This document shows positions 30,513-41,119 of a stretch of DNA of 64,000 bases, one piece after another. Within the stretch, counting starts at the first letter, position 1; every line of letters starts with the position of its first letter. Source of the stretch: Rhodocyclaceae bacterium (GTDB lineage Bacteria > Pseudomonadota > Gammaproteobacteria > Burkholderiales > Ga0077523); contig JADCHQ010000004.1 in assembly GCA_020248405.1 (NCBI GenBank), positions 1 through 64,000 on the forward strand, written 5' to 3'. The position numbers and the translations under genes are program-made. The notes under the pieces are model-generated. The model was not told where the DNA came from, did no database searches, and worked only from the letters and a program-made list of their open reading frames with translations.

Positions 30513-31964
30513 ATGTCAGCCCATATCTCCAATGTTCGTCCCAAGCCCGACCAGGTGCTGGTGGACATCGCTAACTACGTCACCAAGAAGAAGATCACCA
30601 GCAAGGAAGCCTTCGAAACGGCCCGTTACTGCCTGATGGACACCCTGGGCTGCGGACTGGAGGCGCTGGAATACCCCGCCTGCACCAAGCTGCTCGGACC
30701 GGTGGTGCATGGCACCGTGGTGCCCAACGGCGCGCGCGTGCCGGGCACCCAGTTCCAGCTCGATCCCGTGCAGGCGGCCTTCAACATCGGCGCCATGATC
30801 CGCTGGCTCGACTTCAACGACACCTGGCTCGCCGCCGAGTGGGGCCACCCCTCCGACAATCTGGGCGGCATCCTCGCCACGGCCGACTGGCTGTCACGCA
30901 CCGCGGTGACCCAGGGCAAGGCGCCGCTGACCATGCGCGACGTGCTCACCGCCATGATCAAGGCCCACGAGATCCAGGGCTGCATCGCGCTGGAGAACTC
31001 CTTCAACAAGGTGGGCCTCGATCACGTGGTGCTGGTCAAGGTGGCCTCCACCGCCGTGGTGGCGCAGATGCTCGGCCTGTCCCACGAGGAGATCGTCAAC
31101 GCCCTGTCCCTTGCCTGGGTGGACGGACAGTCGCTGCGCACCTACCGCCACGCCCCCAACACCGGCTCGCGGAAGAGCTGGGCCGCGGGCGACGCCACCG
31201 CGCGCGCCGTGCGCCTGGCGCTGATCGCCCGCACCGGCGAGATGGGCTATCCCTCGGTGCTCAGCGCCAAGGGCTGGGGCTTCTATGACGTGCTGTTCAA
31301 GGGCAACGCCTTCAAGTTCCAGCGCCCCTACGGCAGCTACGTGATGGAGAACGTGCTGTTCAAGATTTCCTTCCCCGCCGAATTCCACTCCCAGACCGCG
31401 GTGGAGTGCGCCATGGACATCCACGCCGCGCTCAAGAAGGCCGGCCGCGCGCCCGAGGACATCAAGCGCATCACCATCCGTACCCATGAGGCGGCCATCC
31501 GCATCATCGACAAGAAGGGGCCCCTGAACAACCCCGCCGACCGCGATCATTGCATCCAGTACATGGTGGCCGTGCCGATCCTCTTCGGGCGCCTCACCGC
31601 TGCCGACTACGAGGACGAGGTGGCCAGGGATCCGCGCATCGACGCGCTGCGCGACAAGATCGTGTGCGTTGAGGACAAGCAGTTCACCAAGGATTACCAC
31701 GATCCAGAGAAGCGCTCCATCGCCAACGCCCTGGCGGTGGAATTCAAGGACGGCAAGAAGCTCGGCGAGTTCGTCTGCGAATATCCCATCGGCCACAAGC
31801 GCCGCCGCAAGGAAGGCATGCCCGTGCTGGTGGAGAAATTCAAGACTAACCTGGCGCGCCGGTTCCCCGCCAAGCAGCAGAAGGCCATCCTGGAGGTCTG
31901 CATGGACGCCACCCGCCTGGCCGCCATGCCGGTGAACGAGTTCACCGACCTGTTCGTCATCTGA
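30513..31964 (+). CDS. prpD: 2-Methylcitrate dehydratase (MmgE/PrpD family)
   Basis: 483 residues. MmgE/PrpD features: [63 protein letters not shown] and [27 protein letters not shown]. It dehydrates 2-methylcitrate to methylaconitate. It sits between prpC and acnA, 52 and 37 bp apart. No acnD/prpF pair is present, so the following AcnA is the probable partner for rehydration. The ribosome site is weak. Confidence 0.93.
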   Translation: MSAHISNVRPKPDQVLVDIANYVTKKKITSKEAFETARYCLMDTLGCGLEALEYPACTKLLGPVVHGTVVPNGARVPGTQFQLDPVQAAFNIGAMIRWLDFNDTWLAAEWGHPSDNLGGILATADWLSRTAVTQGKAPLTMRDVLTAMIKAHEIQGCIALENSFNKVGLDHVVLVKVASTAVVAQMLGLSHEEIVNALSLAWVDGQSLRTYRHAPNTGSRKSWAAGDATARAVRLALIARTGEMGYPSVLSAKGWGFYDVLFKGNAFKFQRPYGSYVMENVLFKISFPAEFHSQTAVECAMDIHAALKKAGRAPEDIKRITIRTHEAAIRIIDKKGPLNNPADRDHCIQYMVAVPILFGRLTAADYEDEVARDPRIDALRDKIVCVEDKQFTKDYHDPEKRSIANALAVEFKDGKKLGEFVCEYPIGHKRRRKEGMPVLVEKFKTNLARRFPAKQQKAILEVCMDATRLAAMPVNEFTDLFVI

Positions 31965-32001
31965 CCCAGCCCGTTTCCCCCGCCGCGCCACGGAGTTTGC
32001 G

Positions 32002-34707
<2,706 letters not shown>

Positions 34708-34792
34708 CGCAGCGCCTCAAACCCGTCTCGCCTCGCGCACCGGCGGCCGGTGCCCCGTCCAGGGCATCGGCCGAGGGCGTCGGCCTGCCCGC

Positions 34793-35113
34793 TCAGGCCA
34801 TGGCCGCCACCGGATCCGCCGCTTCGGCCACGTAACTGGCCAGCGGCCTTCCCGGATTGCGGTTCAGATAGATGGCGCAGGTCACCCTCAGCAGTGAAGC
34901 AAAGCTGGAAATGGCCTGGTCGCGGGCCTGCATTTCCTCGTAGAGCTTGGCGATGAAGCGCGGCGTGCTGATGCCCTCCCCCGCGGCCGCCTCGTCCAGG
35001 ATGCGCCAGAACAGGCGCTCGAGACAGATGCTGGTGACAAAACCGGACAGGCGCATGGAGCGCTTCTCGCGGGCATACAGGGCCGGATCCTGGCCCGAGT
35101 AGAGATTACACAT
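34793..35113 (-). CDS. Ribbon-helix-helix domain protein
   Basis: 106 residues. N-terminal MCNLYSGQDPALYAREKRSMRL (kept below its full run), then GFVTSICLERLFWRILDEAAAGEG, ARDQAISSFASLLRVTCAIYL: the layout of the RHH_4 family, in which a short strand (RSMRLSGFVTSI) and two helices form a DNA-binding dimer. Start ATG 35113 chosen for AGGAGG eight bases upstream. The target is unknown. It stands alone between acnA (convergent) and the GMC oxidoreductase gene and has no obvious partner. Confidence 0.72.
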   Translation of the reverse strand: MCNLYSGQDPALYAREKRSMRLSGFVTSICLERLFWRILDEAAAGEGISTPRFIAKLYEEMQARDQAISSFASLLRVTCAIYLNRNPGRPLASYVAEAADPVAAMA

Positions 35114-35302
35114 GCGCCTCCTCGCCATTGGTGCGTGCCGCGCCAGCGCGGGCTGACGGACCGGTCGCGTCTTTGCGCGACGGCGGAAACTTAGCCGCCG
35201 GCTCGGCTGGCGTCAACGACGCCGCTGCTGCGCGGTGGCGCTCCGCCGGGGGCATGGCCCGGCACCCTTGCCCCTCGCCGGCGCCGCCGCGCCCGCCGCA
35301 CC

Positions 35303-35328
35303 AAAGAAAAAGCCCGGCGAACCGGGCT
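35303..35328 (-). terminator. Rho-independent terminator of the GMC oxidoreductase operon
   Basis: On the minus strand, arms AGCCCGG and CCGGGCT flank a TTCG tetraloop and are followed by TTTTTCTTT. It lies 24 bp after the stop of the gene ending at 35352. Confidence 0.85.
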
Positions 35329-35351
35329 CTTTCCCTTCCGTACAGCGGGCC

Positions 35352-36923
35352 TCAGAGATTCTTCGCGGCCATCTCCCGGGCAATGTAGTCGGCCTGGCGC
35401 AAAGCCAGAGCGACGATGGTGAGAGTGGGGTTTTCCGCGGCACCGGTGGTGAACACCGATCCGTCGGAGACGAACAGGTTCTTAATGTCGTGGGTCTGGC
35501 CCCACTTGTTCACCACGCCGTCGCGGGCGTTGGCGCTCATGCGGTTGGTGCCCAGGTTGTGGGTGGAGGGGTAAGGCGGCGTGTGGTAGGACTTGATGGC
35601 ACCCACCGAATCGTAGAGCGCAGATCCCTGCTGGTAGGCATGGTTGCGCATGGCGATGTCGTTGGGGTGGTCGTCGAAGTGCACGTTGGCCACCGGCATG
35701 CCGTTCTGGTCCTTCACGTCCGCGTTGAGCGTGATGCGGTTGGTCGCCTGGGGCATGTCCTCGCCCACCAGCCACATGCCGGCCATGTTCTCGTAGCGGT
35801 CCATGGCCCAGGTGAACTCCCGGCCCCACAGGCCTGGCTCCAGGAAGGCCGCGATAAAGGGCAGACCCAGCGACAGGGTCTCCATCTCGTAGCCGCCCAC
35901 GAACCCGCGCTTCGGATCGTGGCGGGCTTCGTCGGTGACGATGCCGGCCATGGTGGTGCCGCGATACATGTGAACCGGCTTGTCGAACACCGCATACACT
36001 GAACCGGTCATGTGGCGCATGTAGTTGCGGCCCACCTGCCCGGAGGAGTTGGCCATCCCGTCGGGGTACTTGCTGGAGGTGGAGTTGAGCAGCAGCCTGG
36101 GCGATTCGATGGAGTTGCCCGCTACGCACACCACGCGCGCCTTCTGCAGCTGGATCTTACCGTTCTTGTCGGCGTACTCCACGCCGTTCACCTTGCCCGA
36201 GGCATCGTGCACGATGCGCACCGCCATGGACTCGGGACGCACCTCGAGTTTGCCAGTGGCCTCACCCTTCGGGATCGCCTCGTAGAGCGTGGACCACTTG
36301 GCGCCGGACTTGCAGCCCTGGAAGCAGAAGCCGATCTGCTGGCAGGAGCCGCGGCCGTCGCGGGGCTGGGAATTGATGGACATGTTGCCGGTGTGGAAAT
36401 TCTTGTAGCCCATCTTGGCCGCACCGGCGGCGAGCACCTTGTAGTTGTTGTTGCCGGGCAGCCGCGGAATGCCGTTGGTGCCAGTGGTGCCCATTTTCTT
36501 CTCGGCGCGGTCGTACCAGGGGTCGAGCTCGGCGCGGGTGATGGGCCAGTCGAGCAGCGAGGCGCCGGCGACGTCGCCGTAGGTGGTACGGGCCTTGAAC
36601 TCGTGGTCCTCGATGCGCAGCGAGGCGCCGGCCCAGTGGATGGTGGAGCCGCCCACGGCCTTCACGATCCAGGCGGGCAGGCCGGAGAAGTCCTTGGCCA
36701 CACGCCAGTCACCGGAGGTGGTGCGCGCGTCTAGCCAGGAGATCTTGACGAAGTTGGCCCATTCGTCGTTTTCGAAATCGGGGATCTCCCAGCGCTTGCC
36801 GGCTTCCAGCAGCACGGTGTCGATTCCCTTGACGGCCAGTTCGGCGGCGAGCGTGCCACCGCCGGCACCGGAGCCGATGACCACGACGACCTTGTCGTCG
36901 TTCAGGTTGTACTTGGCGGGCAT
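35352..36923 (-). CDS. GMC-family oxidoreductase, large FAD subunit (gluconate 2-dehydrogenase type)
   Basis: 523 residues. FAD-binding VVVIGSGAGGGTLAAELAVKG at the N-terminus, LLEAGKRWEIPDF, GGSTIHWAGAS, a CQQIGFCFQGCKSGAKWS cysteine cluster seen in this subgroup, and a GMC C-terminal domain (THNLGTNRM ... NLFVSDGSVFTTGAAENPTLTI), where His/Asn bases act. Members oxidise sugars or alcohols in the periplasm, exported as partner of a Tat-signal small subunit, which is the next gene upstream (36964-37512). No own signal peptide is visible, consistent with piggy-back export. AGGAGG precedes ATG 36923. Substrate not predictable. Confidence 0.87.
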   Translation of the reverse strand: MPAKYNLNDDKVVVVIGSGAGGGTLAAELAVKGIDTVLLEAGKRWEIPDFENDEWANFVKISWLDARTTSGDWRVAKDFSGLPAWIVKAVGGSTIHWAGASLRIEDHEFKARTTYGDVAGASLLDWPITRAELDPWYDRAEKKMGTTGTNGIPRLPGNNNYKVLAAGAAKMGYKNFHTGNMSINSQPRDGRGSCQQIGFCFQGCKSGAKWSTLYEAIPKGEATGKLEVRPESMAVRIVHDASGKVNGVEYADKNGKIQLQKARVVCVAGNSIESPRLLLNSTSSKYPDGMANSSGQVGRNYMRHMTGSVYAVFDKPVHMYRGTTMAGIVTDEARHDPKRGFVGGYEMETLSLGLPFIAAFLEPGLWGREFTWAMDRYENMAGMWLVGEDMPQATNRITLNADVKDQNGMPVANVHFDDHPNDIAMRNHAYQQGSALYDSVGAIKSYHTPPYPSTHNLGTNRMSANARDGVVNKWGQTHDIKNLFVSDGSVFTTGAAENPTLTIVALALRQADYIAREMAAKNL

Positions 36924-36963
36924 GATTTGTTCCTCCTCGTGTGTTGTGGTCCGACCGCCGGGC

Positions 36964-37512
36964 TCAGAGCCAGCTGATGTCGTCGAAGCCGCGCTTCAGG
37001 TACCCGCCCAGGTGAGCGGACGGGCCCTCGTAGCCAAGCAGCGGCCACACGTCGGGGTTGTTGTAGATGCCGGTGATCATGTCGCCGCGCACTTTCTGGA
37101 ACAGCGGCGATCCCTGGGAGGCCTCCAGCACGGCCACGCGCTGGTTCTCGGAAGCGATGGCGGCGTAGTCCTTGCCATTGCGTTTGCGCGCCACGGCGTT
37201 CAGGTCGCGGATGCCCTCGGCGATCATCTGGGCGAGGGCCGGATCCTTGGCTGCCGCGCCGTCGAAGCTCTGAACCACGGCCTGGTAGGCCGCCACGGGC
37301 AAACCGTCGTGGGGATACACGTCACGGCACATCTGCAGGAGCGTGCGAGCCTCGGCACTGTCCATGCCGGAGAGCGTCTGCGCCCAGCCTTCGGCCGGCT
37401 GGAGCAGCGTTCCGGTGGCCAGGGCGGCCGCACCGGCCACAGCACCCGACTTCTTGATGAACTCGCGGCGCGGCAATTGCGCAGCCGCTTGCCCGGGATG
37501 GTCCTTCTTCAT
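36964..37512 (-). CDS. Gluconate 2-dehydrogenase subunit 3-like protein with Tat signal
   Basis: 182 residues. Twin-arginine signal PRREFIKKSGAVAGAAALATG and cleavage near GWA-QT. The mature part (SGMDSAEARTLLQMCRDVYPHDGLP; GDMITGIYNNPDVWPLLGYEG) matches the small-subunit family of membrane gluconate dehydrogenases, which escorts the flavoprotein through Tat. Start ATG 37512; ATG 37533 (MRSKGDE) is an alternative. The third, cytochrome c subunit usual in this complex is absent on either side, so electrons must reach the chain another way or through a protein encoded elsewhere. Confidence 0.82.
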   Translation of the reverse strand: MKKDHPGQAAAQLPRREFIKKSGAVAGAAALATGTLLQPAEGWAQTLSGMDSAEARTLLQMCRDVYPHDGLPVAAYQAVVQSFDGAAAKDPALAQMIAEGIRDLNAVARKRNGKDYAAIASENQRVAVLEASQGSPLFQKVRGDMITGIYNNPDVWPLLGYEGPSAHLGGYLKRGFDDISWL

Positions 37513-37696
37513 CTCGTCCCCCTTCGATCGCATGGGATCAGGTCGTTTTCGGGAATTGCCGTCGTGATGCGGCGCCGCACTTGCAACGCAACATTTCACA
37601 GATACACAGCCCCTCCAAAGTAAGCATCCGCCCCTTGGGCGGGGTAGTAGCCTGCTACTACAGTCGCCTTCTTTAAACTGCCCCCGGAACACCAAG

Positions 37697-38389
37697 TCAA
37701 TCGACGAAGCGCACCGCCTCCGCCACGGGTGCACGGACAGTGCGGTAGGCATTCACGGGCGCTGCGGCCCGGCCATGGCCGAAGGCCACGCCGAAGACCA
37801 GACGCCGCCCCTCCCCCAACCCCACATGCGCATCCACCACATCTGGCCAGCTCGCCAGCGCTGCCTGGGCGATGGACTGGATGCCCAGGGACTCCAGCGC
37901 CAGCAGGAATCCCATGAGCCACAGGCCGCAGTCCACCGCGCCATACACGCCCAGCTCGGCGGGCGTGGTGACGAATGCCGCATGGGGCGCGCCGAACACG
38001 CGGAAATTTTCCAGGGCCTGCGTGCGCGCGGCCTCGCGATCCTCGCGTCCGATTCCCAAGGACTGGTAGAGCTGAACGCCGCAGACCTTGCGGCGGTCCC
38101 GATAGATACCCAGGTAGGCCTCGGGAAACGGGAAATGCGGACGCTCCGGCTCGCCGCGACGTGCCGTCTCGCCCAGCGCGTCGCACAGGCGCGCCAAGCG
38201 ATCGCCGGACACTACGCTCACCTGCCAGGGCTGGGTGTTGCACCACGAGGGCGTGCGCTGCGCCAGGGCCAGGGCGCGTTCGATGCGCTCCCGCGGGACG
38301 GGCTCGGGACCATAGGCGCGGCAGCTGAAGCGCCCATCCAGCAATGCTTCCAGCGCCGCACGGGTGTCCTGCCCGGGAGCAAGGCTCAT
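37697..38389 (-). CDS. Nitroreductase-family flavoprotein
   Basis: 230 residues. N-terminal ALLDGRFSCRAYGPEPVPRERIERALALAQRTPSWCNTQPWQVSVVSG is the FMN-binding start of the nitroreductase fold; the later GVYGAVDCGLWLMGFLLALESLGIQS gives the second FMN-contact helix. Members reduce nitro groups, quinones or flavins with NAD(P)H as FMN dimers. Its ATG (38389) overlaps the stop of the AhpD-like gene by 4 bp, so the pair is co-translated. Confidence 0.85.
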   Translation of the reverse strand: MSLAPGQDTRAALEALLDGRFSCRAYGPEPVPRERIERALALAQRTPSWCNTQPWQVSVVSGDRLARLCDALGETARRGEPERPHFPFPEAYLGIYRDRRKVCGVQLYQSLGIGREDREAARTQALENFRVFGAPHAAFVTTPAELGVYGAVDCGLWLMGFLLALESLGIQSIAQAALASWPDVVDAHVGLGEGRRLVFGVAFGHGRAAAPVNAYRTVRAPVAEAVRFVD

Positions 38390-38793
38390 TCGAAGCGCGG
38401 CTCGAAGCGCTCGTCCGCCTCCACTTGGTAGGCGATGGCGAGCCGGTTGGTCTGGTTTGCGAGCGCCACGATGGCGGCCAGCTCGCCGAACACGGCCTCG
38501 TCCATGCCCTTGGCACGAGCGGCGGCTCCGTGGGACTTGATGCAGTACTCGCAGTTGTTGGTCATGGAGACGGCCATGTAGATGAGCTCCTTGGTGAGCG
38601 GATCGAGCCGCCCGCCCGGGCCCATCACCTCCTTCACCTGGCCCCACACCCGCGCCAGCGTGGGCGGGTGCACCGCGAGGGCTTTCCAGATGTTGTTGAC
38701 CCAGTCCACCTTGCGGGTGGCCATGATGTCGTCGAAGACCGCCCGCACCTCGGGGCTCGCCTGCGCGTATTCCACCAGCTTCACCATTGCCAT
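38386..38793 (-). CDS. AhpD/carboxymuconolactone decarboxylase-like protein
   Basis: 135 residues. The active-site block is NNCEYCIKSHG: a C-x2-C-x3-H motif as in AhpD-type peroxidase-linked disulfide reductases. Helical before and after (SPEVRAVFDDIMATRK; DEAVFGELAAIVALANQTNRLA). Start ATG 38793, with GGGAG eight bases upstream; ATG 38787 is a second option. Co-translated with the nitroreductase gene, which suggests a role in redox stress or in reduction of an organic substrate; the exact substrate is unknown. Confidence 0.83.
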   Translation of the reverse strand: MAMVKLVEYAQASPEVRAVFDDIMATRKVDWVNNIWKALAVHPPTLARVWGQVKEVMGPGGRLDPLTKELIYMAVSMTNNCEYCIKSHGAAARAKGMDEAVFGELAAIVALANQTNRLAIAYQVEADERFEPRFE

Positions 38794-38942
38794 GGCGGCA
38801 TCTCCCGCAACGGGTTTGAAAGACGCGGCGCAGTCTAGCACCCGCGCCGCCATGGACAGCCCGCGGCGCGTGCCACGATAATCATCGCTGCCCGTTATCA
38901 CACCACGCCCCCCGGCCGCGTTTGCGCCCTTCCTGTCCGCCC

Positions 38943-39566
38943 ATGAAAGTCCTGCTCGACCTGCTGCCGGTGATTCTTTTTTTCGTGGCCTACTCGGCCG
39001 CGAAACGGGTGCCGGAGCAGTCGGCCTCCTTCATGGCGGGCTTGCTTGCCACGGTGGGTGCCGCCGAGGGAATGCAGGCCGCCCAGGCTCCCATCCTGGT
39101 GGCCACGCTGGTGGCGGTGCTGGCCACCATGGGCCAGGTCGCATGGGTATGGCTGCGACACGGCAAGGTGCCCAAGATGCTGTGGATCAATCTCGCCATC
39201 ATCGTGGTGCTGGGGGCTGCCACGCTGCTGTTGCACGATGAAACCTTCATCAAGTGGAAACCCACGGCGTTCTACTGGGTGTTCGCGGCGGTGATCGCTG
39301 GCGGGCAACTGTGGGACCGCAACGTGATCCGGGCCATGCTGGGCGCGCAGATGACGCTGCCCGAGCCGGTGTGGCGCCGGGTGGCCTGGAGCTGGGCGGC
39401 CTTCTTCATGGTCATGGGCGCGCTGAACCTGTTCGTGGCCTTCAACTTCTCCACCGATGCGTGGGTCAACTTCAAGCTCTTCGGCGGCATCGGCCTGATG
39501 TTCGCCTTCGTGATCGCCCAGGGCGTGGTCCTGGCGCGCTATCTCCAGGACGATCCGCCTCGGTAG
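38943..39566 (+). CDS. yciB: YciB/septation protein A family membrane protein
   Basis: 207 residues, polytopic (about five to six helices). Family blocks [44 protein letters not shown], and [24 protein letters not shown]. YciB affects cell-envelope synthesis and septation in enterobacteria. Slightly longer than the E. coli protein, with extra residues between the first two helices. First of a compact plus-strand run with yciI and bolA. Confidence 0.93.
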   Translation: MKVLLDLLPVILFFVAYSAAKRVPEQSASFMAGLLATVGAAEGMQAAQAPILVATLVAVLATMGQVAWVWLRHGKVPKMLWINLAIIVVLGAATLLLHDETFIKWKPTAFYWVFAAVIAGGQLWDRNVIRAMLGAQMTLPEPVWRRVAWSWAAFFMVMGALNLFVAFNFSTDAWVNFKLFGGIGLMFAFVIAQGVVLARYLQDDPPR

Positions 39567-39577
39567 ACCCGCTGAAC

Positions 39578-39880
39578 ATGCTCTACGCCATCGTTGGGGA
39601 AGACGTCCCGCACAGCCAGTCGAAACGCGTCGCCGCACGTCCGGCGCACCTCGCCCGCATCCAGGCACTGGCGGACGCCGGGCGCGTGGTGCTCGCCGGC
39701 CCTTTCCCCGCCATCGACGGCCCCGACCCCGGCCCCGCTGGCATGAGCGGCAGCCTGATCGTGGGCGAGTTCGAGTCTCTGGAGGCGGCCCAGGCCTGGA
39801 TCGATGCCGATCCCTACGTCACCGAGGGCGTGTTCGCCCGGGTGACTGTGCGGCCCTTCAAGCAGGTTGTGCCCGTATAA
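39578..39880 (+). CDS. yciI: YciI family protein
   Basis: 100 residues. MLYAIVGEDVPHSQSKRVAARPAHLARIQAL, then GRVVLAGPFPA and SLIVGEFESLEAAQAWIDADPYV: a ferredoxin-like alpha-beta fold with the conserved His/Asp pair of the YCII family. Biochemical role unknown. It lies between yciB and bolA, 11 and 1 bp apart. Confidence 0.9.
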   Translation: MLYAIVGEDVPHSQSKRVAARPAHLARIQALADAGRVVLAGPFPAIDGPDPGPAGMSGSLIVGEFESLEAAQAWIDADPYVTEGVFARVTVRPFKQVVPV

Positions 39881-39881
39881 C

Positions 39882-40163
39882 ATGGTGGACACGGCTGGCG
39901 CCATCCGCGAACGTCTCACGGCGCTTGCGCCCGAATCACTGGAGGTGTTCGACGACAGCGCCGACCACGCTGGCCACGCCGGTGCGCGCGAGACTGGCGG
40001 CGGGCATTTCCAGGTGGTGGTGGTGGCACGCGCTTTCGAAGGTCTCGGCCGGTTGGCGCGCCATCGCGTCGTGTATGATGCGTTGCGCGATTTGATGCCC
40101 CACGCCATTCATGCGTTGGCCATCGTCGCCCAGACCCCCGAGGAAGCCTCCGGCCGGTCTTGA
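39882..40163 (+). CDS. bolA: BolA family protein
   Basis: 93 residues. IRERLTALAPESLEVFDDSADHAGHAGARETGGGHFQVVVVARAFEG is the BolA core with the iron-sulfur-ligating His of GGHF; VYDALRDLMPHAIHALAIVAQTPEE ends the fold. BolA-like proteins pair with monothiol glutaredoxins in Fe-S trafficking. Start ATG 39882, directly after the yciI stop. Confidence 0.92.
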   Translation: MVDTAGAIRERLTALAPESLEVFDDSADHAGHAGARETGGGHFQVVVVARAFEGLGRLARHRVVYDALRDLMPHAIHALAIVAQTPEEASGRS

Positions 40164-40226
40164 TCCCGGGCCCGCGTTCCTGCCGCCGGCCCCACCCACT
40201 GCACAGTTACTCGCCAAGGAATTGTC

Positions 40227-41039
40227 ATGCGTCTCGCAAAGTTCTCCGCCGCGGCCCTCTTCAGCGCCGCCGGCATGCTCTCTCTGATCGCCTGCAATGC
40301 GCAGGAACCGGGCAAGCCCGTGGCCGTGGTCAACGGCGTTCCCATCAGCCAGTCCAAACTGGACTACGTGGCCAAGATGCAGACCGCCTCGGGTCAGCAG
40401 AAGGACACCCCCGACTACCGCAAGCAGTTGCGCGAGGCGCTAATCACTCGCGAGGTGATCGCCCAGGAGGCCATCCGTCAGGGGCTGGACAAGAGCGGCG
40501 ACTACCAGACGCAGATCGACCTGGCCCGGCAACAGATCCTGGTAGGTGCCCTCCTGGAGGAGTTCGCCGCCAAGCACGTCCCCACCGAAGAGGATCTGCG
40601 CAAGGAATACGACGCCATTCGCAAGGAAGCCTTCGATCCCAACGCCAGGGAGTACAAGGTGCGCCATATCCTGGTGAAGAAGCAGGCTGACGCAAAAGCG
40701 ATCATCGCGCAGCTGGGCAAGGGCGCCAAGTTCGAAGAACTCGCCAAGAAACGCTCCGAAGACACGGCCTCCAAGGCCAAGGGCGGTGCCCTGGAATGGA
40801 CCGACGGCGCCAACCTGGTGAAGCCCTTCGCCGAAGCCATGAAGGCCCTTAAGGCCGGCGAAACCACCAAGACCCCCGTGCAGACGCCCTACGGCTGGCA
40901 CGTGATTCGTCTCGAGGAAATTCGCGAGGCCACTTTCCCCAGCTTCGAGGAAGTAAAGGATCAGGTGGCGAAGCAGGTGGTCGCCAAGCAGCGCGACGAA
41001 ATGATCGAGAAGTTGCGCAAGGCCGCCACGTTGGAGTGA
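40227..41039 (+). CDS. Parvulin-type peptidyl-prolyl isomerase lipoprotein
   Basis: 270 residues. Signal ending in a lipobox (LSLIAC, Cys23), a SurA/PrsA-like N-terminal helical chaperone region (residues about 25-130, VAVVNGVPISQSKLDYVAKMQ), a parvulin domain (REYKVRHILVKKQADAKAIIAQL; TPYGWHVIRLEEIRE), and a short C-terminal helix. It assists folding of envelope proteins. Followed 30 bp later by a strong terminator. The family resembles PrsA/EpsD-type foldases; no precise orthologue is claimed. Confidence 0.9.
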   Translation: MRLAKFSAAALFSAAGMLSLIACNAQEPGKPVAVVNGVPISQSKLDYVAKMQTASGQQKDTPDYRKQLREALITREVIAQEAIRQGLDKSGDYQTQIDLARQQILVGALLEEFAAKHVPTEEDLRKEYDAIRKEAFDPNAREYKVRHILVKKQADAKAIIAQLGKGAKFEELAKKRSEDTASKAKGGALEWTDGANLVKPFAEAMKALKAGETTKTPVQTPYGWHVIRLEEIREATFPSFEEVKDQVAKQVVAKQRDEMIEKLRKAATLE

Positions 41040-41069
41040 TGGGCCCCATTCTGGGTTGACAGAAAGGCA

Positions 41070-41096
41070 AAGGCGCCCCCAAGGGCGCCTTTTTTT
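41070..41096 (+). terminator. Rho-independent terminator after the parvulin gene
   Basis: AAGGCGCCC and its complement GGGCGCCTT enclose CCAA, followed by a run of seven T's. It ends the yciB-yciI-bolA-parvulin run, before the convergent purL. Confidence 0.88.
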
Positions 41097-41119
41097 ATGC
41101 CACGGCAAGCGCCGCGGGT

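Noticed and set aside
34737..34753. GC-rich hairpin after acnA (GCACCGG-CGG-CCGGTGC)
   Set aside because: Stable inverted repeat but no T-run on either strand, so not called as a terminator.
35114..35302. Short frames in the gap between the ribbon-helix-helix gene and the GMC operon terminator
   Set aside because: Pro/Ala/Arg-rich, no ribosome site and no coherent structure; treated as intergenic.
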